This document shows, one piece after another, positions 25,766-35,531 of a stretch of DNA of 64,000 bases. The notes beneath the pieces are model-generated. The model did no database searches. It was not told the DNA's origin and was given only the letters and a program-made list of their open reading frames with translations. This DNA comes from a virus. The position numbers were made by a program, and so were the translations under genes. Numbering within the stretch: the first letter of the stretch is position 1; every line of letters begins with the position of its first letter. The stretch lies in the IMG/VR virus record IMGVR_UViG_3300047476_001812, positions 1 to 64,000 of that record, one strand, 5' to 3'.

Positions 25766-26077
25766 TTAATGCGTTAGCATTGCATTCTCTTTGTCTTCTA
25801 AGCTTTGAACTTTCCAAGACCGTTGTTCTAGAAAGCCCCGTGGTTCTTTAATAAACTCTTCCCTATCTTTAGTTATTTCAGCAGCTAATGGAATTAGGTG
25901 TTGATAATGTTCAAGAGTTGCATACCTATTGTCATGAATCCTGGTAGTTAAATTCTGATGAAAAAAGTGAATTGTTAAAACAACATTTTTGTCCATCAAT
26001 GAAAATTCTATTACAACATTTTCATCTTCACCATGTTTTTTAAGTGTAAGCTGAGTGTTCTCTTTTCTTATTAACAT
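25766..26077 (-). CDS. Uncharacterised protein, 103 aa
   Basis: Beta strands (VIEFSLMDKNVVLTIHFFH) are followed by a helical tail. The stop codon lies inside a GCGTTAGC-type dyad. Located between the replication block and the giant virion-like gene. Function unknown. Confidence 0.5.
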   Translation of the reverse strand: MLIRKENTQLTLKKHGEDENVVIEFSLMDKNVVLTIHFFHQNLTTRIHDNRYATLEHYQHLIPLAAEITKDREEFIKEPRGFLEQRSWKVQSLEDKENAMLTH

Positions 26078-26128
26078 TGTTACTTTTAAGATGCCTCACC
26101 ACTAAAGGGGCGTTAGCCCCATGTATTC

Positions 26129-29100
26129 TTAGTATTTGTTTACCACGCCTTGCTGCTGCCTCCTGTCTTCATCCTGTTGTCTACGGGCGTTAGCAGCTAA
26201 CCCTAACCACACAGCACCCAGTGTAGCAGGAATAGCCCATTTAGGAATCTTCATACCACCTGTTATTTTAACTTCAGGGTCTATGGGATTATTGAAAGAT
26301 TGAGTTCCAGGGGTTCTAGGGGTTCTAACTTGTTGAGGTTCTGACTGAACCCCTTGCTGTACGTTGGTTTTAGCTTGAGGGGGTATGTAATCCCCAGGAA
26401 TAGAACCACCATCAAATCCCATACCTCCTGAGTCATTAGTAATAGGCATATCCCATATTCCATAGTCAGCATTGCCACCACTTCCGTATTGATAGTTCTC
26501 GGAACTGCTGGGAACTATATTAATTACCTGATTGCCTGCGGGTACAAATTGTTGAATCACTTTTGACGGATTTGGAATATAATCCCCAGGAATAGAACCA
26601 CCATCAAACCCCATGCCTCCCAACATACTTTCAGGGTTTCCCATGTAGTCTTCAACAAACTTTACTCTACCTAATTTAGCAACATTAGAAGTGGGAACTG
26701 TAGGTAGTTCAACTTTTTGTCGTGTGCGGTAAGCAGGTAGTAGTCTAGCATTTTGCATAGACCTAATTTGCCGTTCACTAAAATCACCACTTTCTATGGC
26801 ATCCTGAATATCTTGTGGATGATAAAGCCTGGATTCATTTAACTCCTGTGCTTGTTCATAGGGTAAATATGTATTAGGTAAACTACCAGTAACGGAAGCA
26901 GTTAACTTTTCATCAGGATTATTTTTATACCTAAAAGAATCGTCTTCAGTCTGCATTCCCAAAGTATTTGCGGCAGAAATAAATGCGTTTAATTGTTGTG
27001 GATTCCCTTGTCTTTTGATTACAACTTCAGGGGAGTCTTCAATGTTAACTATTGCGTTATGTGCTGCACTAGCACGGTTAATTTCTTCTGCTAAATAGTC
27101 AGAGTATTCTTGTAAATCTCTAGGACGAGTAGACTGAACAGGAGCTATATCTTTTGTGTTCAATAAAACATCAGAAGCGTTAGGCTGATAATTTCTTATA
27201 AACTCAACCCTTTTCGCATCAGATAGTGGCAAGATTTCTGGGTTAATACTAAAAGACCTGTCTTGACCAAGGGTTGTATAGTTCCCATCAATAAATGAAC
27301 TTATTTTTCCATCTAGATTATTAGCAACTCTCTGTTGTGGAGAGTCTATCAATAAATCTATTTGTGCTTTTTGCTGTAAAGCCCTAAGCCTGTCAATATC
27401 AGTCCTTGCCTCTTGTGCTTCTTTACCTAGTACATAGGACTTGTATTTTAGAACTTCAATATCACTTTGAGGTTTAGCTACTTGACGTTGTTTTCTGTTA
27501 CTGATTACTGCATCAATCTGATTTTTCTTCTGTTGAGTTCTATTAATAGCTCCAAGGATGTCTGTTGGCTCTTCATAACCAGCATTGTAAACTTCTTTCT
27601 GATTTAAAATTGCCTTATCATCAGGACTAATGTAATCATCAGGATTAAAGCTTAGATTGCCACTGATAGCTTGTTCTACTATCCATTCAGGAGTAGGTTC
27701 AGATATTCTTGCACCTGCTTTAAATGGTAAGTCTATCCTTGCTGCTCTACCTTGACTCCTAGTCTCAGCCATTGCATAATTCCCACCAGCAACAGGATTA
27801 AATTCGGCTACAGTAGCTTGTGGGGTTACATCATAATATTTCCCATCAATTAATATTTTGGCGTTAGCCAAAGCATTATCTCTAGCAAGATTAGGGTTAA
27901 CATTTGCCCAAGCTTGTATAGCGTCATCGCTAAAACCTTTTAATTCTAATTCCTCACGTTTGCTTTTAGGTAAATAATTAGTAGTGGCATTATCTAAGTT
28001 AAGTGGAACGTAAGCGAATGTGTTAGCATCCTTCCCTTGAACCTTTCTACCAGATTCTGTAGTGTAGATTTTATCGTCTTTCAGAAAGCCTTGTTCTCCT
28101 CCAGCCAATATAGTTCTAGGGGTAATAGTTACCGGAAGGTAAGCCCCATCAATTACACCTTGGGGAATTACGCCAGGAATATTTTCTTTCCAGAATGTTA
28201 AGTCAGGGCTATCATCATAAGTTGCTAAGTCTAAATATTGAGTATATTGTGGACTCTCAACACCTGCTGTTCTACTAGGAGTAATAGTGTACTTTCTATC
28301 AAATGCAGGTTTAGATTCTCCCTTCTTTGCTATCTTAATTAAGGCATCAACCTCATCACCACCAAGAACTGCTAATGGTTGTGCAAATAATTCATCAACT
28401 TTAGCCCTCTTTTCTTCGGGTGTAAAAGAACTATCTGCAAGTATAGACTGTCTTTGTTGAACCAAGAAAGGGATTTGCCGCCTCGCCACTTGTGCGGCAA
28501 TTGCCGCTTGAGTTCTGGGGTTAGACTCATCAAGAACCCTAGCTAAACCCACACCTTTGGGTAAAGGGATTTGGTAACTGCTATTTAACCCCACTGTTCT
28601 GCTATTAAAGATGGGATTTAATAATCCTTTCCTGTCTGCCTCCTCATAACTCATACCATCGGGAATAGGCTGATAGTCAGGAGTTGTACCTTTAAAGTCC
28701 CGTACCATTAAGCGAGGTCGAGATACAGATGACTCTATAAATAAAGGGTCGTCATTCTCGTCTAAAACAAGAAATGGATGTGCTTCTCCTCCCCGCATAT
28801 AGCCTAGTTCATTTATATCTCTTTCTCGCTGAAAGTTTGCTATTTGTGCTGACCTTGGGAGGGTTAATGGGTTTCCGTATAACGGCGTTAACACTTCTTG
28901 AGGAAATCCATACTCATTGGGAATTGGTGTTCCGTACTCATTTACCTTATAAGCACCCAAAGGAGTTTCAGGATTGGTTTTAAATCTGTAGAATTTAGTG
29001 TTGGTAAAATCTCCAAGGTAGTTAGCATTGACACCAAATACATCTACAGTTCCAGGCTCATAACCTTCAATTGTTTGTTGCCGTGAAACTTGTAAATTTG

Positions 29101-31984
29101 CAGGAGTATAAACTGTAGGAGGATTGGGGTTACCAGACTCAGGAACATCAGCTACACTTCTTGACCTTTGATTTAATGATAGGTTTTGCTTTTCCCCATA
29201 AATAGGTCTGTTTACTTGGTAAGTTCCGGTTTTCTGATACCTATCTTCTTTATAAGGAACTACTGCAAAGTTACCATTATCAAGTCCTGTGTTACCCGTT
29301 CTAATGTAAACAGTTCTGTTAGGGTCATAGATAACTTTTCCAGTTCGTGTATCCCTAACAGTTTGTGGGGAATTAGAATAAAACTCACTTGCTGGAGTAA
29401 AGTTATTTATACCTTTTGCGGCTGGAGCATTGCTAGGAACATCAACAACAATTCCATCAGTATTAAAAGCTAATCTGCCACCAAGATAATCTGTTTCTTG
29501 AAGTGATGGATATGCAGATGTGGCATTGGTATCTTGATATCCTGTAGGTGCAGAAACTGTTATAGAATTCCCAGAATTAAATATTGTAGTTTCTCCTCTT
29601 TCTGGAACAAAATTTCTTCTGAGTTGCAAGTTTCCAGCAGCATCATAATCCAGATAAGGTGAAATATTCATATTAGCAGGTGCTTTTCTAACTTCAGCAG
29701 TTCTTCTGCCACCTCTAGCTAAATCAAGAGCATCCATTGATTGTCCACTACTTTCGGCATTAGCGTTAAAGTAGTTGAATAAATCTTGTGGGTTATTATC
29801 GTCTACCCACTTTCTAGCAACAGGCTTAAAAGCATTCCTGCTTGCTTCCCCAAGCAATTGAACATTAGGAGGTTTGGGAGTTCCCATTCTTTTATCCCAA
29901 ATCTCAATAAAATTGTCAGTAGGAATTGGATTTCCTTCTTTGTCTAAAACAGCGTATTGACTGTAATCAACCCTAGGTTCAATAGCTTCAGGTTGTAAAG
30001 TTTCTGGATTAACTAAATTCCCGGTGTGAACATATTTATTAATTGTCTCACCTGTAATTGGATTAATAGCAGGAACAGGTCTAGTAAATGCTTCTAACCC
30101 TGGATTAGTAGGGTCTTCCCTGATAATGTCAACTAAGTTATCTCTACCACCTTCTCTCATCGCTCGGTTAATGTCAGTTATTTCCTGAGCAAGATTAGTA
30201 GTTTGTTTTCTAATAGGTAGCCCACCAGACTCCTCACTTACTGCGGGTCTTACTAAATAAAACCCACCATTTTGAGTAACATTAAAAACCTCTTTTGTTA
30301 GAGGATTCATGTAAGTAGCACGGTAGTTTTTTCCTTGATTATCTGTAGTCTCATAGAGTTTTATATTATCTCTATTAAAACTATCCATGTTACTAGCAGG
30401 AATGAACTTAGTTTGAGCAGCTTGATTAATATAATTATTGTATTGCTCAGGACTAATTAGTTGACGTTTAACTGCATCCTCAAAGGTAACTAATTCATTA
30501 CCAAGACCATCAACTCTAGGAATAGAAATACTTGGGATTGCATTGCCTTCTTTGTCACCTGTATAAACAATAGTAGTTGGAGTTCCCCTGCCTTTACTAA
30601 ACACCCTCTGATTAGTTTCTTTATCTATCCAAGTATTAGGTAGTTTAATAGAACCAGCATTATTTAAGAACCCACCTTGTCCTATCCTGGACATTACTTC
30701 TGGAGAGTATTCTTGTCCTACCCCTGCTATTGTTGGTGCTATGCCAATAGTTCTAGGATAGGGAACTGAATTGTCTCTATTAGCAATGTAACTAGCAGTA
30801 CCAAAAAACCTACCTTCACCATCAGTTATTTGATTACCTACTTCTTGCTGTTGTTGAATATAGGCTCTTTCTTTGTCTCTATTCCATTGTCTATCAATTA
30901 AATATTGTCTAGCTTGTGGAGAGAGATTAGTGTACTCAGCTAAAGTGGAATTATTTTTAATAGCTAAAGGTGCGTGCCATTTATATTGGCTATTATTATT
31001 GCTCGACAATGGTGTTGATTGGTAAGACACTCCTGGAGTAGTAGGAGTAAATTGATTACCTTGTTGAATAAAAAAGTTGCTATCACCTGCAAATTCAGGG
31101 TTTTGATTGACTTCAAATCCTATACTTGATTGTATTGATGGTACAGGAATAAAATTACTTTGTTCACCTTGAATTAAATTAGGAATTTCTAATTTAGTAG
31201 GAATAGTTCTACCACCGCTAATCAACTTTTGAGTAACGCCAGTGGCAGGGTTAAAAACTAACCCTCTGTTATAGTCATAAACTAAACCAGTTAGCAAATC
31301 TGTTTTAATACCAACTGGTTTAGGTATAGGAATATTCGGAATATTTGCAGTTCTATTTTCTCTATCTTCTAATACATTGAACTGATATTTCTCACCTTGT
31401 GCTTTAGGCGTTTGAATCCCAGCAGTTCTATTAGTATTTACAGGAACAACGGTAGGATTAACACCTGAATCCTCACCCCTTATAAACGCTAACGCCCATC
31501 TCTCATAATCATTTCTTGGTTGCCAATTAGAGTCTTGTGCAATAGCATTCTGGACACCTGCTATATCTAACGGTGCTTGTGAAGCTCCAGTGCTTTTTTG
31601 ACTAACCGCTGATGGGATATAAGCTGAATCATCTAATAAATCGTAATTAAAATCGTCATAACTTCCAGGAGCAGCATCGTAGATTCCATCATCAAAGTTA
31701 GTATAGTTGCCAACGTTAGCTGTTCTGGGTTCTTGAGATTGTTGAACTTCTGGACTAACGTACCTACCTAAACTACTAAGTACGGCTTCTTGAGTAGCAT
31801 TCATAGCAGGGCTAGTTACAGCTTTGGCTAATCTATCTGCTACAATTCTTTTTTTATCTTGTTCAGTTTGCCCCTGTCTAAACATAAAGTTTCCACCAAC
31901 TAAATCAGGGAATGATTGGTTGATGAAAGCATTTAATTGTCCAGGAGTCATCTGAGATACTAAATACTCAATTTCATTATTCAT
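26129..31984 (-). CDS. Giant virion-like protein, 1951 aa
   Basis: Asn/Gln/Pro/Tyr-rich throughout, with few recognisable domains. A 16-residue unit, GGMGFDGGSIPGDYIP, occurs twice near the C-terminus. It is followed by GGMKIPKWAIPATLGAVWLGLAANARRQQ split as a final hydrophobic helix and basic tail. That end resembles the C-terminus of the 653-residue protein at 38287 (ALAAGAALLAGRELV). Giant, low-complexity proteins with one terminal membrane helix fit internal, ejected virion proteins. It lies immediately downstream of the RNA polymerase gene on the same strand. Virion location is inferred. Confidence 0.7.
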   Translation of the reverse strand: MNNEIEYLVSQMTPGQLNAFINQSFPDLVGGNFMFRQGQTEQDKKRIVADRLAKAVTSPAMNATQEAVLSSLGRYVSPEVQQSQEPRTANVGNYTNFDDGIYDAAPGSYDDFNYDLLDDSAYIPSAVSQKSTGASQAPLDIAGVQNAIAQDSNWQPRNDYERWALAFIRGEDSGVNPTVVPVNTNRTAGIQTPKAQGEKYQFNVLEDRENRTANIPNIPIPKPVGIKTDLLTGLVYDYNRGLVFNPATGVTQKLISGGRTIPTKLEIPNLIQGEQSNFIPVPSIQSSIGFEVNQNPEFAGDSNFFIQQGNQFTPTTPGVSYQSTPLSSNNNSQYKWHAPLAIKNNSTLAEYTNLSPQARQYLIDRQWNRDKERAYIQQQQEVGNQITDGEGRFFGTASYIANRDNSVPYPRTIGIAPTIAGVGQEYSPEVMSRIGQGGFLNNAGSIKLPNTWIDKETNQRVFSKGRGTPTTIVYTGDKEGNAIPSISIPRVDGLGNELVTFEDAVKRQLISPEQYNNYINQAAQTKFIPASNMDSFNRDNIKLYETTDNQGKNYRATYMNPLTKEVFNVTQNGGFYLVRPAVSEESGGLPIRKQTTNLAQEITDINRAMREGGRDNLVDIIREDPTNPGLEAFTRPVPAINPITGETINKYVHTGNLVNPETLQPEAIEPRVDYSQYAVLDKEGNPIPTDNFIEIWDKRMGTPKPPNVQLLGEASRNAFKPVARKWVDDNNPQDLFNYFNANAESSGQSMDALDLARGGRRTAEVRKAPANMNISPYLDYDAAGNLQLRRNFVPERGETTIFNSGNSITVSAPTGYQDTNATSAYPSLQETDYLGGRLAFNTDGIVVDVPSNAPAAKGINNFTPASEFYSNSPQTVRDTRTGKVIYDPNRTVYIRTGNTGLDNGNFAVVPYKEDRYQKTGTYQVNRPIYGEKQNLSLNQRSRSVADVPESGNPNPPTVYTPANLQVSRQQTIEGYEPGTVDVFGVNANYLGDFTNTKFYRFKTNPETPLGAYKVNEYGTPIPNEYGFPQEVLTPLYGNPLTLPRSAQIANFQRERDINELGYMRGGEAHPFLVLDENDDPLFIESSVSRPRLMVRDFKGTTPDYQPIPDGMSYEEADRKGLLNPIFNSRTVGLNSSYQIPLPKGVGLARVLDESNPRTQAAIAAQVARRQIPFLVQQRQSILADSSFTPEEKRAKVDELFAQPLAVLGGDEVDALIKIAKKGESKPAFDRKYTITPSRTAGVESPQYTQYLDLATYDDSPDLTFWKENIPGVIPQGVIDGAYLPVTITPRTILAGGEQGFLKDDKIYTTESGRKVQGKDANTFAYVPLNLDNATTNYLPKSKREELELKGFSDDAIQAWANVNPNLARDNALANAKILIDGKYYDVTPQATVAEFNPVAGGNYAMAETRSQGRAARIDLPFKAGARISEPTPEWIVEQAISGNLSFNPDDYISPDDKAILNQKEVYNAGYEEPTDILGAINRTQQKKNQIDAVISNRKQRQVAKPQSDIEVLKYKSYVLGKEAQEARTDIDRLRALQQKAQIDLLIDSPQQRVANNLDGKISSFIDGNYTTLGQDRSFSINPEILPLSDAKRVEFIRNYQPNASDVLLNTKDIAPVQSTRPRDLQEYSDYLAEEINRASAAHNAIVNIEDSPEVVIKRQGNPQQLNAFISAANTLGMQTEDDSFRYKNNPDEKLTASVTGSLPNTYLPYEQAQELNESRLYHPQDIQDAIESGDFSERQIRSMQNARLLPAYRTRQKVELPTVPTSNVAKLGRVKFVEDYMGNPESMLGGMGFDGGSIPGDYIPNPSKVIQQFVPAGNQVINIVPSSSENYQYGSGGNADYGIWDMPITNDSGGMGFDGGSIPGDYIPPQAKTNVQQGVQSEPQQVRTPRTPGTQSFNNPIDPEVKITGGMKIPKWAIPATLGAVWLGLAANARRQQDEDRRQQQGVVNKY

Positions 31985-32028
31985 AGAAACTCTAAATTAA
32001 TTTGTTGCTAGAGTTCCTATGAAGTTCA

Positions 32029-32169
32029 CTACATTTCAGATGGCAAAGGAATTACTTGACCATGTTCATAAAAACCTTGAGTTTCTTCATATAAAGTAAT
32101 AGGATATTTGAGAGATAAGTAATACTCAATCGGTTATTGGTTTGATTGTTGGTTCAGTTGTTGGTTCAT
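32029..32169 (-). pseudogene. Short gene interrupted by an in-frame TAA
   Basis: From the ATG at 32169 the frame reads MNQQLNQQSNQ, then TAA, then PIEYYLSLKYPITLYEETQ and on to TAG. The downstream part reads like real protein but has no start. A single CAA to TAA change would explain it. It lies between the polymerase terminator and the giant gene. Confidence 0.35.
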
Positions 32170-32175
32170 GTTAAA

Positions 32176-32227
32176 AAAAAAATAAAGTAGGCATCCCCAG
32201 CAATTAAGCCAGGGAACAATCCTATCC
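32176..32227 (-). terminator. Intrinsic terminator of the RNA polymerase gene
   Basis: On the minus strand GTAGG...TTCCC pairs with GGGGA...CCTAC around a TGGCTTAATTGCT loop, followed by TTTATTTTTTTTTT. It lies directly after the polymerase stop. It should separate polymerase transcripts from the giant gene unless it is partial. Confidence 0.7.
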
Positions 32228-34653
32228 TACTTCACAACGTAAGCTTCGTTGTAACTTGGATGTCCTACGTTATTAAATCTTGTGTGAAGATGAACCGTAA
32301 TTTCATCTCCTAATTTAATAGGTGGCGTGTCCTTAACTGGGACTACACCAATGCTATAGCCATTGGACTTAGCAATGAAGTAATGCTTGCCGTCATTACC
32401 AATGCCTGACTCAATCTTCATGACAATAGCCTCACCTTTGAAGACTATTTCACGAAAATCTGAATATAGCCGTCCTACTATATTCAGTTTGTCAATTTTG
32501 AGAGTCTTAAGTTGTTCACATATCTGTTCTATACCTAATAGAAAACAGATATTAGTTGAGATGCCTACCCTGTCCTCATGCTCCTTTGCTTGAGGATTGG
32601 GAATCCCCGTTTTGTTGTTCCGGTGTTTGACATCCCAAAAGGCAGCCACAGCCATCATCCTCTGTGTAGGGGGTAAATGATTAAGTATTCCCTCATAGTA
32701 TCTGCAGATATCTTTTTGAGAAGATAACCTACGCTCTTTAATAATTCTGGGAACTCTCTTACCTGGATTATCTTCTTCCCACTTGCGCTGCTCTAATCCA
32801 GCAGCATACATGGCAGATGAGTATTCGGAAGACACGACTTCTGCCCTCTCAATCCATTTCTTACTAGGATTGAGATGTGAGAAAAGAATGTTAAAAGGTC
32901 TGAGATTGGTAGCCTTAAGTTCTGGGTAAACCCAAAACTTATTTATTTCAGCTACAAGCAGTCCTACGGTATCATTAGGACGTGATGACATCTGGGATGA
33001 CATATAGCAGTCGTCATTTTTGACCTGCTTCAACCAATCAACTCTTTCAGACTTGAGAGCATTACCGATATCATCTAGCAACTTCCTGTTAGGTGGTGTA
33101 GCACCTTTGAGGGAGTCTACTGCCGCTTGCAGCTGCGGCACTAACTGAAATACAAAGTCCTCACGTTTACAAGCCCAGGATTTGGCTATGTAGTATGTGA
33201 TAAGACCAGTCAAGTTTTCCATTGACTTAACCAGGATTTGCCCTAGAGTCCCTTCAATGGGAATCTTCTTAGGTTTTAACCCTGCTTGGTCTAAGTCAGG
33301 TTCACCGAAGTTCTTGACTGCCTGAGCTACGTTAGGTAGAGTTGATGCAGGTAGCCACATAAGGAAATCCCCATCTGTGTCACGCCCCAGTTTCATTAAG
33401 GTATTGCAGTTACCTACAATAATCCCCTCCATCTGCTCCCATTTAGGCAAGACTTTATTTGTCCATACCTTAATATCATATTTCCATCTACAAGGATAGG
33501 GGAATACGATTACCTCTTCACCGTCAGGAAGTCCTGGGATATAACAGCAGTCATCTGGCAACTCCTCGTCTGGCATTACCATAGAGGAGTTAAATTTCAT
33601 CCCACCAGATGTAGCTATCTCGCGCCACCGTCGGGATAGCATTCCCATAGTTGCCTTGATAACCCAAGGGTGGGTAGACAACTGACCGTGTACGTCAGAC
33701 TTTAAAATCTGACTTAACCGAGATTCACTAACCTCACTAAACTCCTCGCTTTCATCCCCTTTCCGCAGGAGATACGCTAACAATTTCTGAGGATTGTTGA
33801 CTAAGATATTTAACTCCTGTGCTCTCATTTGCGCTACGGGAACTATATCTTTCTGTACACAATCCCAAGGAAGGAACTGTACTACTGAGTATGAAAGATT
33901 GGACTTACGGAAGTCCCACCCCATTGCATACCGTTCAATAATCTCGGTATCAGTCTCTTCGACCTCAATAAGTCTGGACTTTCTAGACGGAGATTTAAAC
34001 ACCACACCAAAAGCCAATTTAGGAAGTGTATACTCCCCAGGTTTAACTTTATTGCCTTTGAAACAGGACGTAGGTAAAACAAGGTCATACTTACCTTTCT
34101 TAAACCCCACTGCAATTGTACCCTTTGCACACCAATCAGGGTACATATTGAAAGCCCTAAACTGGAATGGATTGAATATGGAATCCACAAACTCCATAGC
34201 AAACTTCTCAGAGCATTTCCCGTGGCAATCCCCAGTCCTATATTTCTTGGACTTGGCATCACCGTCATTAACAACTAAGAGTTTGATGGCAATATCCTTA
34301 ATCAACTTACATTCAGTAGTCAGGTTAGAACCGTAGTTGGCAGCATTCATATTGCTACCAAAGAATCGAGTAAAGCAATTAAGTTCTGAGGTAGAATAGA
34401 TTGCTTTACCTTCTTTCCTAGAGCCTGAACCACCAACTAATACATAGTCTTCAAAGCCTTTGTCAAGAACTTCAGAGATGTATTCTAAGTCAGGATTTTC
34501 ATCAGCTAATAAACTACCCACATCACCGATAGCAAACTTAACGTCAGGGAATAGATGCCCCAACATCGTATTGTGATATGTGCTTTGGCAATGCTCTGGT
34601 AGCCACTGTTGACTAACTAGGTCGTATTGCCTTAGAATAAGCTTAGATGGCAT
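32227..34653 (-). CDS. Two-barrel (double-psi) single-chain RNA polymerase, YonO/QDE-1-like, 808 aa
   Basis: The DxDGD metal motif is present as GRDTDGDFLMW, with D425, D427 and D429. About 60 residues before it, YPCRWKYDIKVW parallels the RNPCxHPGDI stretch of eukaryotic RdRPs. The first barrel shows FQFRAF, then AKGT (K177), then CFKGN (K199). The K177-K199 and K199-D425 spacings (22 and 226) are close to those recalled for Neurospora QDE-1 (K743, K767, D1007). This class includes SPbeta YonO and crAss-like phage polymerases, which are DNA-dependent. GGAG precedes the ATG. No sigma-binding or clamp domains are visible. Template and promoter are unknown. Confidence 0.8.
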   Translation of the reverse strand: MPSKLILRQYDLVSQQWLPEHCQSTYHNTMLGHLFPDVKFAIGDVGSLLADENPDLEYISEVLDKGFEDYVLVGGSGSRKEGKAIYSTSELNCFTRFFGSNMNAANYGSNLTTECKLIKDIAIKLLVVNDGDAKSKKYRTGDCHGKCSEKFAMEFVDSIFNPFQFRAFNMYPDWCAKGTIAVGFKKGKYDLVLPTSCFKGNKVKPGEYTLPKLAFGVVFKSPSRKSRLIEVEETDTEIIERYAMGWDFRKSNLSYSVVQFLPWDCVQKDIVPVAQMRAQELNILVNNPQKLLAYLLRKGDESEEFSEVSESRLSQILKSDVHGQLSTHPWVIKATMGMLSRRWREIATSGGMKFNSSMVMPDEELPDDCCYIPGLPDGEEVIVFPYPCRWKYDIKVWTNKVLPKWEQMEGIIVGNCNTLMKLGRDTDGDFLMWLPASTLPNVAQAVKNFGEPDLDQAGLKPKKIPIEGTLGQILVKSMENLTGLITYYIAKSWACKREDFVFQLVPQLQAAVDSLKGATPPNRKLLDDIGNALKSERVDWLKQVKNDDCYMSSQMSSRPNDTVGLLVAEINKFWVYPELKATNLRPFNILFSHLNPSKKWIERAEVVSSEYSSAMYAAGLEQRKWEEDNPGKRVPRIIKERRLSSQKDICRYYEGILNHLPPTQRMMAVAAFWDVKHRNNKTGIPNPQAKEHEDRVGISTNICFLLGIEQICEQLKTLKIDKLNIVGRLYSDFREIVFKGEAIVMKIESGIGNDGKHYFIAKSNGYSIGVVPVKDTPPIKLGDEITVHLHTRFNNVGHPSYNEAYVVK

Positions 34654-34683
34654 TGAGTAGACTCCAATGTTATTGAATAGAAA

Positions 34684-34728
34684 ACCCCCTAGTAGACAGC
34701 GACCAAACTAACTACTAAGGGGTTTTTG
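34684..34728. terminator. Bidirectional stem-loop upstream of the polymerase gene
   Basis: CCCCCTAGTAG and CTACTAAGGGG pair around about 16 bases, with T5 to the right on the + strand and T4 on the minus strand. It would stop minus-strand transcripts from the small genes at 34838-35407 before the polymerase gene. The polymerase start follows within about 30 bases. Confidence 0.55.
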
Positions 34729-34837
34729 TTTAAATCTGCACGAAGTGAACATAAAAATAACTCACTTCAATTCAACCTAAGTCAAATCAAAGTGAGTTAG
34801 TTCAATCCTATTTAGGCGTTAGCCTATTGATTCTGCA

Positions 34838-35020
34838 TCATCTGCATAAATAATAATCTATTCCCAGTGATAAACTCACAGCATTCCAAAATTCGCCCCA
34901 TGCAAGAGCCTCACTGTGATGGAAATTTGTTAGTCGGAACTTCCCTTCCCTCGTTCCTCTCCAATACACGGCAATACCTTCTTCTGTTTTTTCGACAAAA
35001 GGTTTTTGTTCTGCTTTCAT
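34838..35020 (-). CDS. Uncharacterised protein, 60 aa
   Basis: The opening (KAEQKPFVEKTEEGIAVYWR) and ending (WGEFWNAVSLSLGIDYYLCR) suggest a small alpha/beta domain. A GGCTAACGCC dyad follows the stop. Function unknown. Confidence 0.5.
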   Translation of the reverse strand: MKAEQKPFVEKTEEGIAVYWRGTREGKFRLTNFHHSEALAWGEFWNAVSLSLGIDYYLCR

Positions 35021-35055
35021 AACTTAACTCAAATTAACTCAAAACTGATTAGGCG

Positions 35056-35229
35056 TTAGCCTTGTTCAGTTTGAGGGCGCAAGGTGCATTGAAATTTCAA
35101 TGCAAAAGCCCTTGCAGCCTTATAATTTTTACATTCTGCTACCCTGCCATCAGGGTAGACAATATGCCATTCTGTCGCATTTAAGATAACATCCGGAGGA
35201 ATGTTATCTTGTGGACTATAATAAATCAT
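35056..35229 (-). CDS. Uncharacterised protein, 57 aa, Gln-Gly ending
   Basis: The frame from ATG 35229 reads MIYYSPQDNIPPDV then WHIVYPDGRVAECKNY, coherent protein-like sequence. The stop TAA lies inside the GGCTAACGCC dyad. The start overlaps the end of the small frame upstream. Unknown role. Confidence 0.5.
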   Translation of the reverse strand: MIYYSPQDNIPPDVILNATEWHIVYPDGRVAECKNYKAARAFALKFQCTLRPQTEQG

Positions 35230-35380
35230 TAACAAGAAACTCCCTTTCTGTGTACAAAAAGCTTCTCATTAATTTTAAACTACAGTCGTTTAAATGGAAA
35301 CATTTCGCGAGATATTTTCTGTCAATTCCCTCGTCGCTATCATTAACTACAAGTACAAAAATAGGTGCGTAGCACCCCAT
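35216..35380 (-). CDS. Possible small protein starting in a leader dyad, 54 aa
   Basis: The only suitable start is the ATG within the TATGGGGTGCTACGCACC leader element. The body (DEGIDRKYLAKCFHLNDCSL) looks coding and overlaps the next gene. Either the element's ATG is used as a real start or the true start is a rare codon. Confidence 0.35.
   Translation of the reverse strand: MGCYAPIFVLVVNDSDEGIDRKYLAKCFHLNDCSLKLMRSFLYTEREFLVNDLL
35363..35378 (-). promoter_or_regulatory. GCTACGC leader element
   Basis: A variant of the 49-58.5 kb leader dyad (TTTTTATGGGGTGCTACGCA), with TTGTAGTT about 12 bases on. A second copy lies at 35445-35460. Confidence 0.45.
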
Positions 35381-35509
35381 AAAAAAACTCTTCACTCCTA
35401 ATCCCAAAAGAATACTAACTCCGAAGGAACTAAAACTACGACTAGGGAGCGTAGCGACCCATAAAAACTTTCTTTAGTTTAAACCTGAGTTATGTTATTA
35501 TTTAAAGCA

Positions 35510-35521
35510 AGCAAAATAAAC
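35510..35521 (+). promoter_or_regulatory. AGCAAAATAAAC motif before dcd
   Basis: An exact copy 10 bases before the dCTP deaminase start at 35532. Confidence 0.6.
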
Positions 35522-35531
35522 TAAGTTTACC

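Noticed and set aside
29186-29473. A 95-residue plus-strand frame inside the giant gene
   Set aside because: It lies opposite a continuous 1951-codon gene and has no ribosome site or recognisable features.
33794-34336. A 180-residue plus-strand frame inside the polymerase gene
   Set aside because: It mirrors a strongly supported minus-strand gene and shows no family features.
32227-34653. Reading the 808-residue protein as a DNA primase (TOPRIM)
   Set aside because: TOPRIM has DxD but not DxDGD combined with the two upstream Lys-Gly motifs and the YPCRWKYDIKVW stretch, which fit two-barrel polymerases better.
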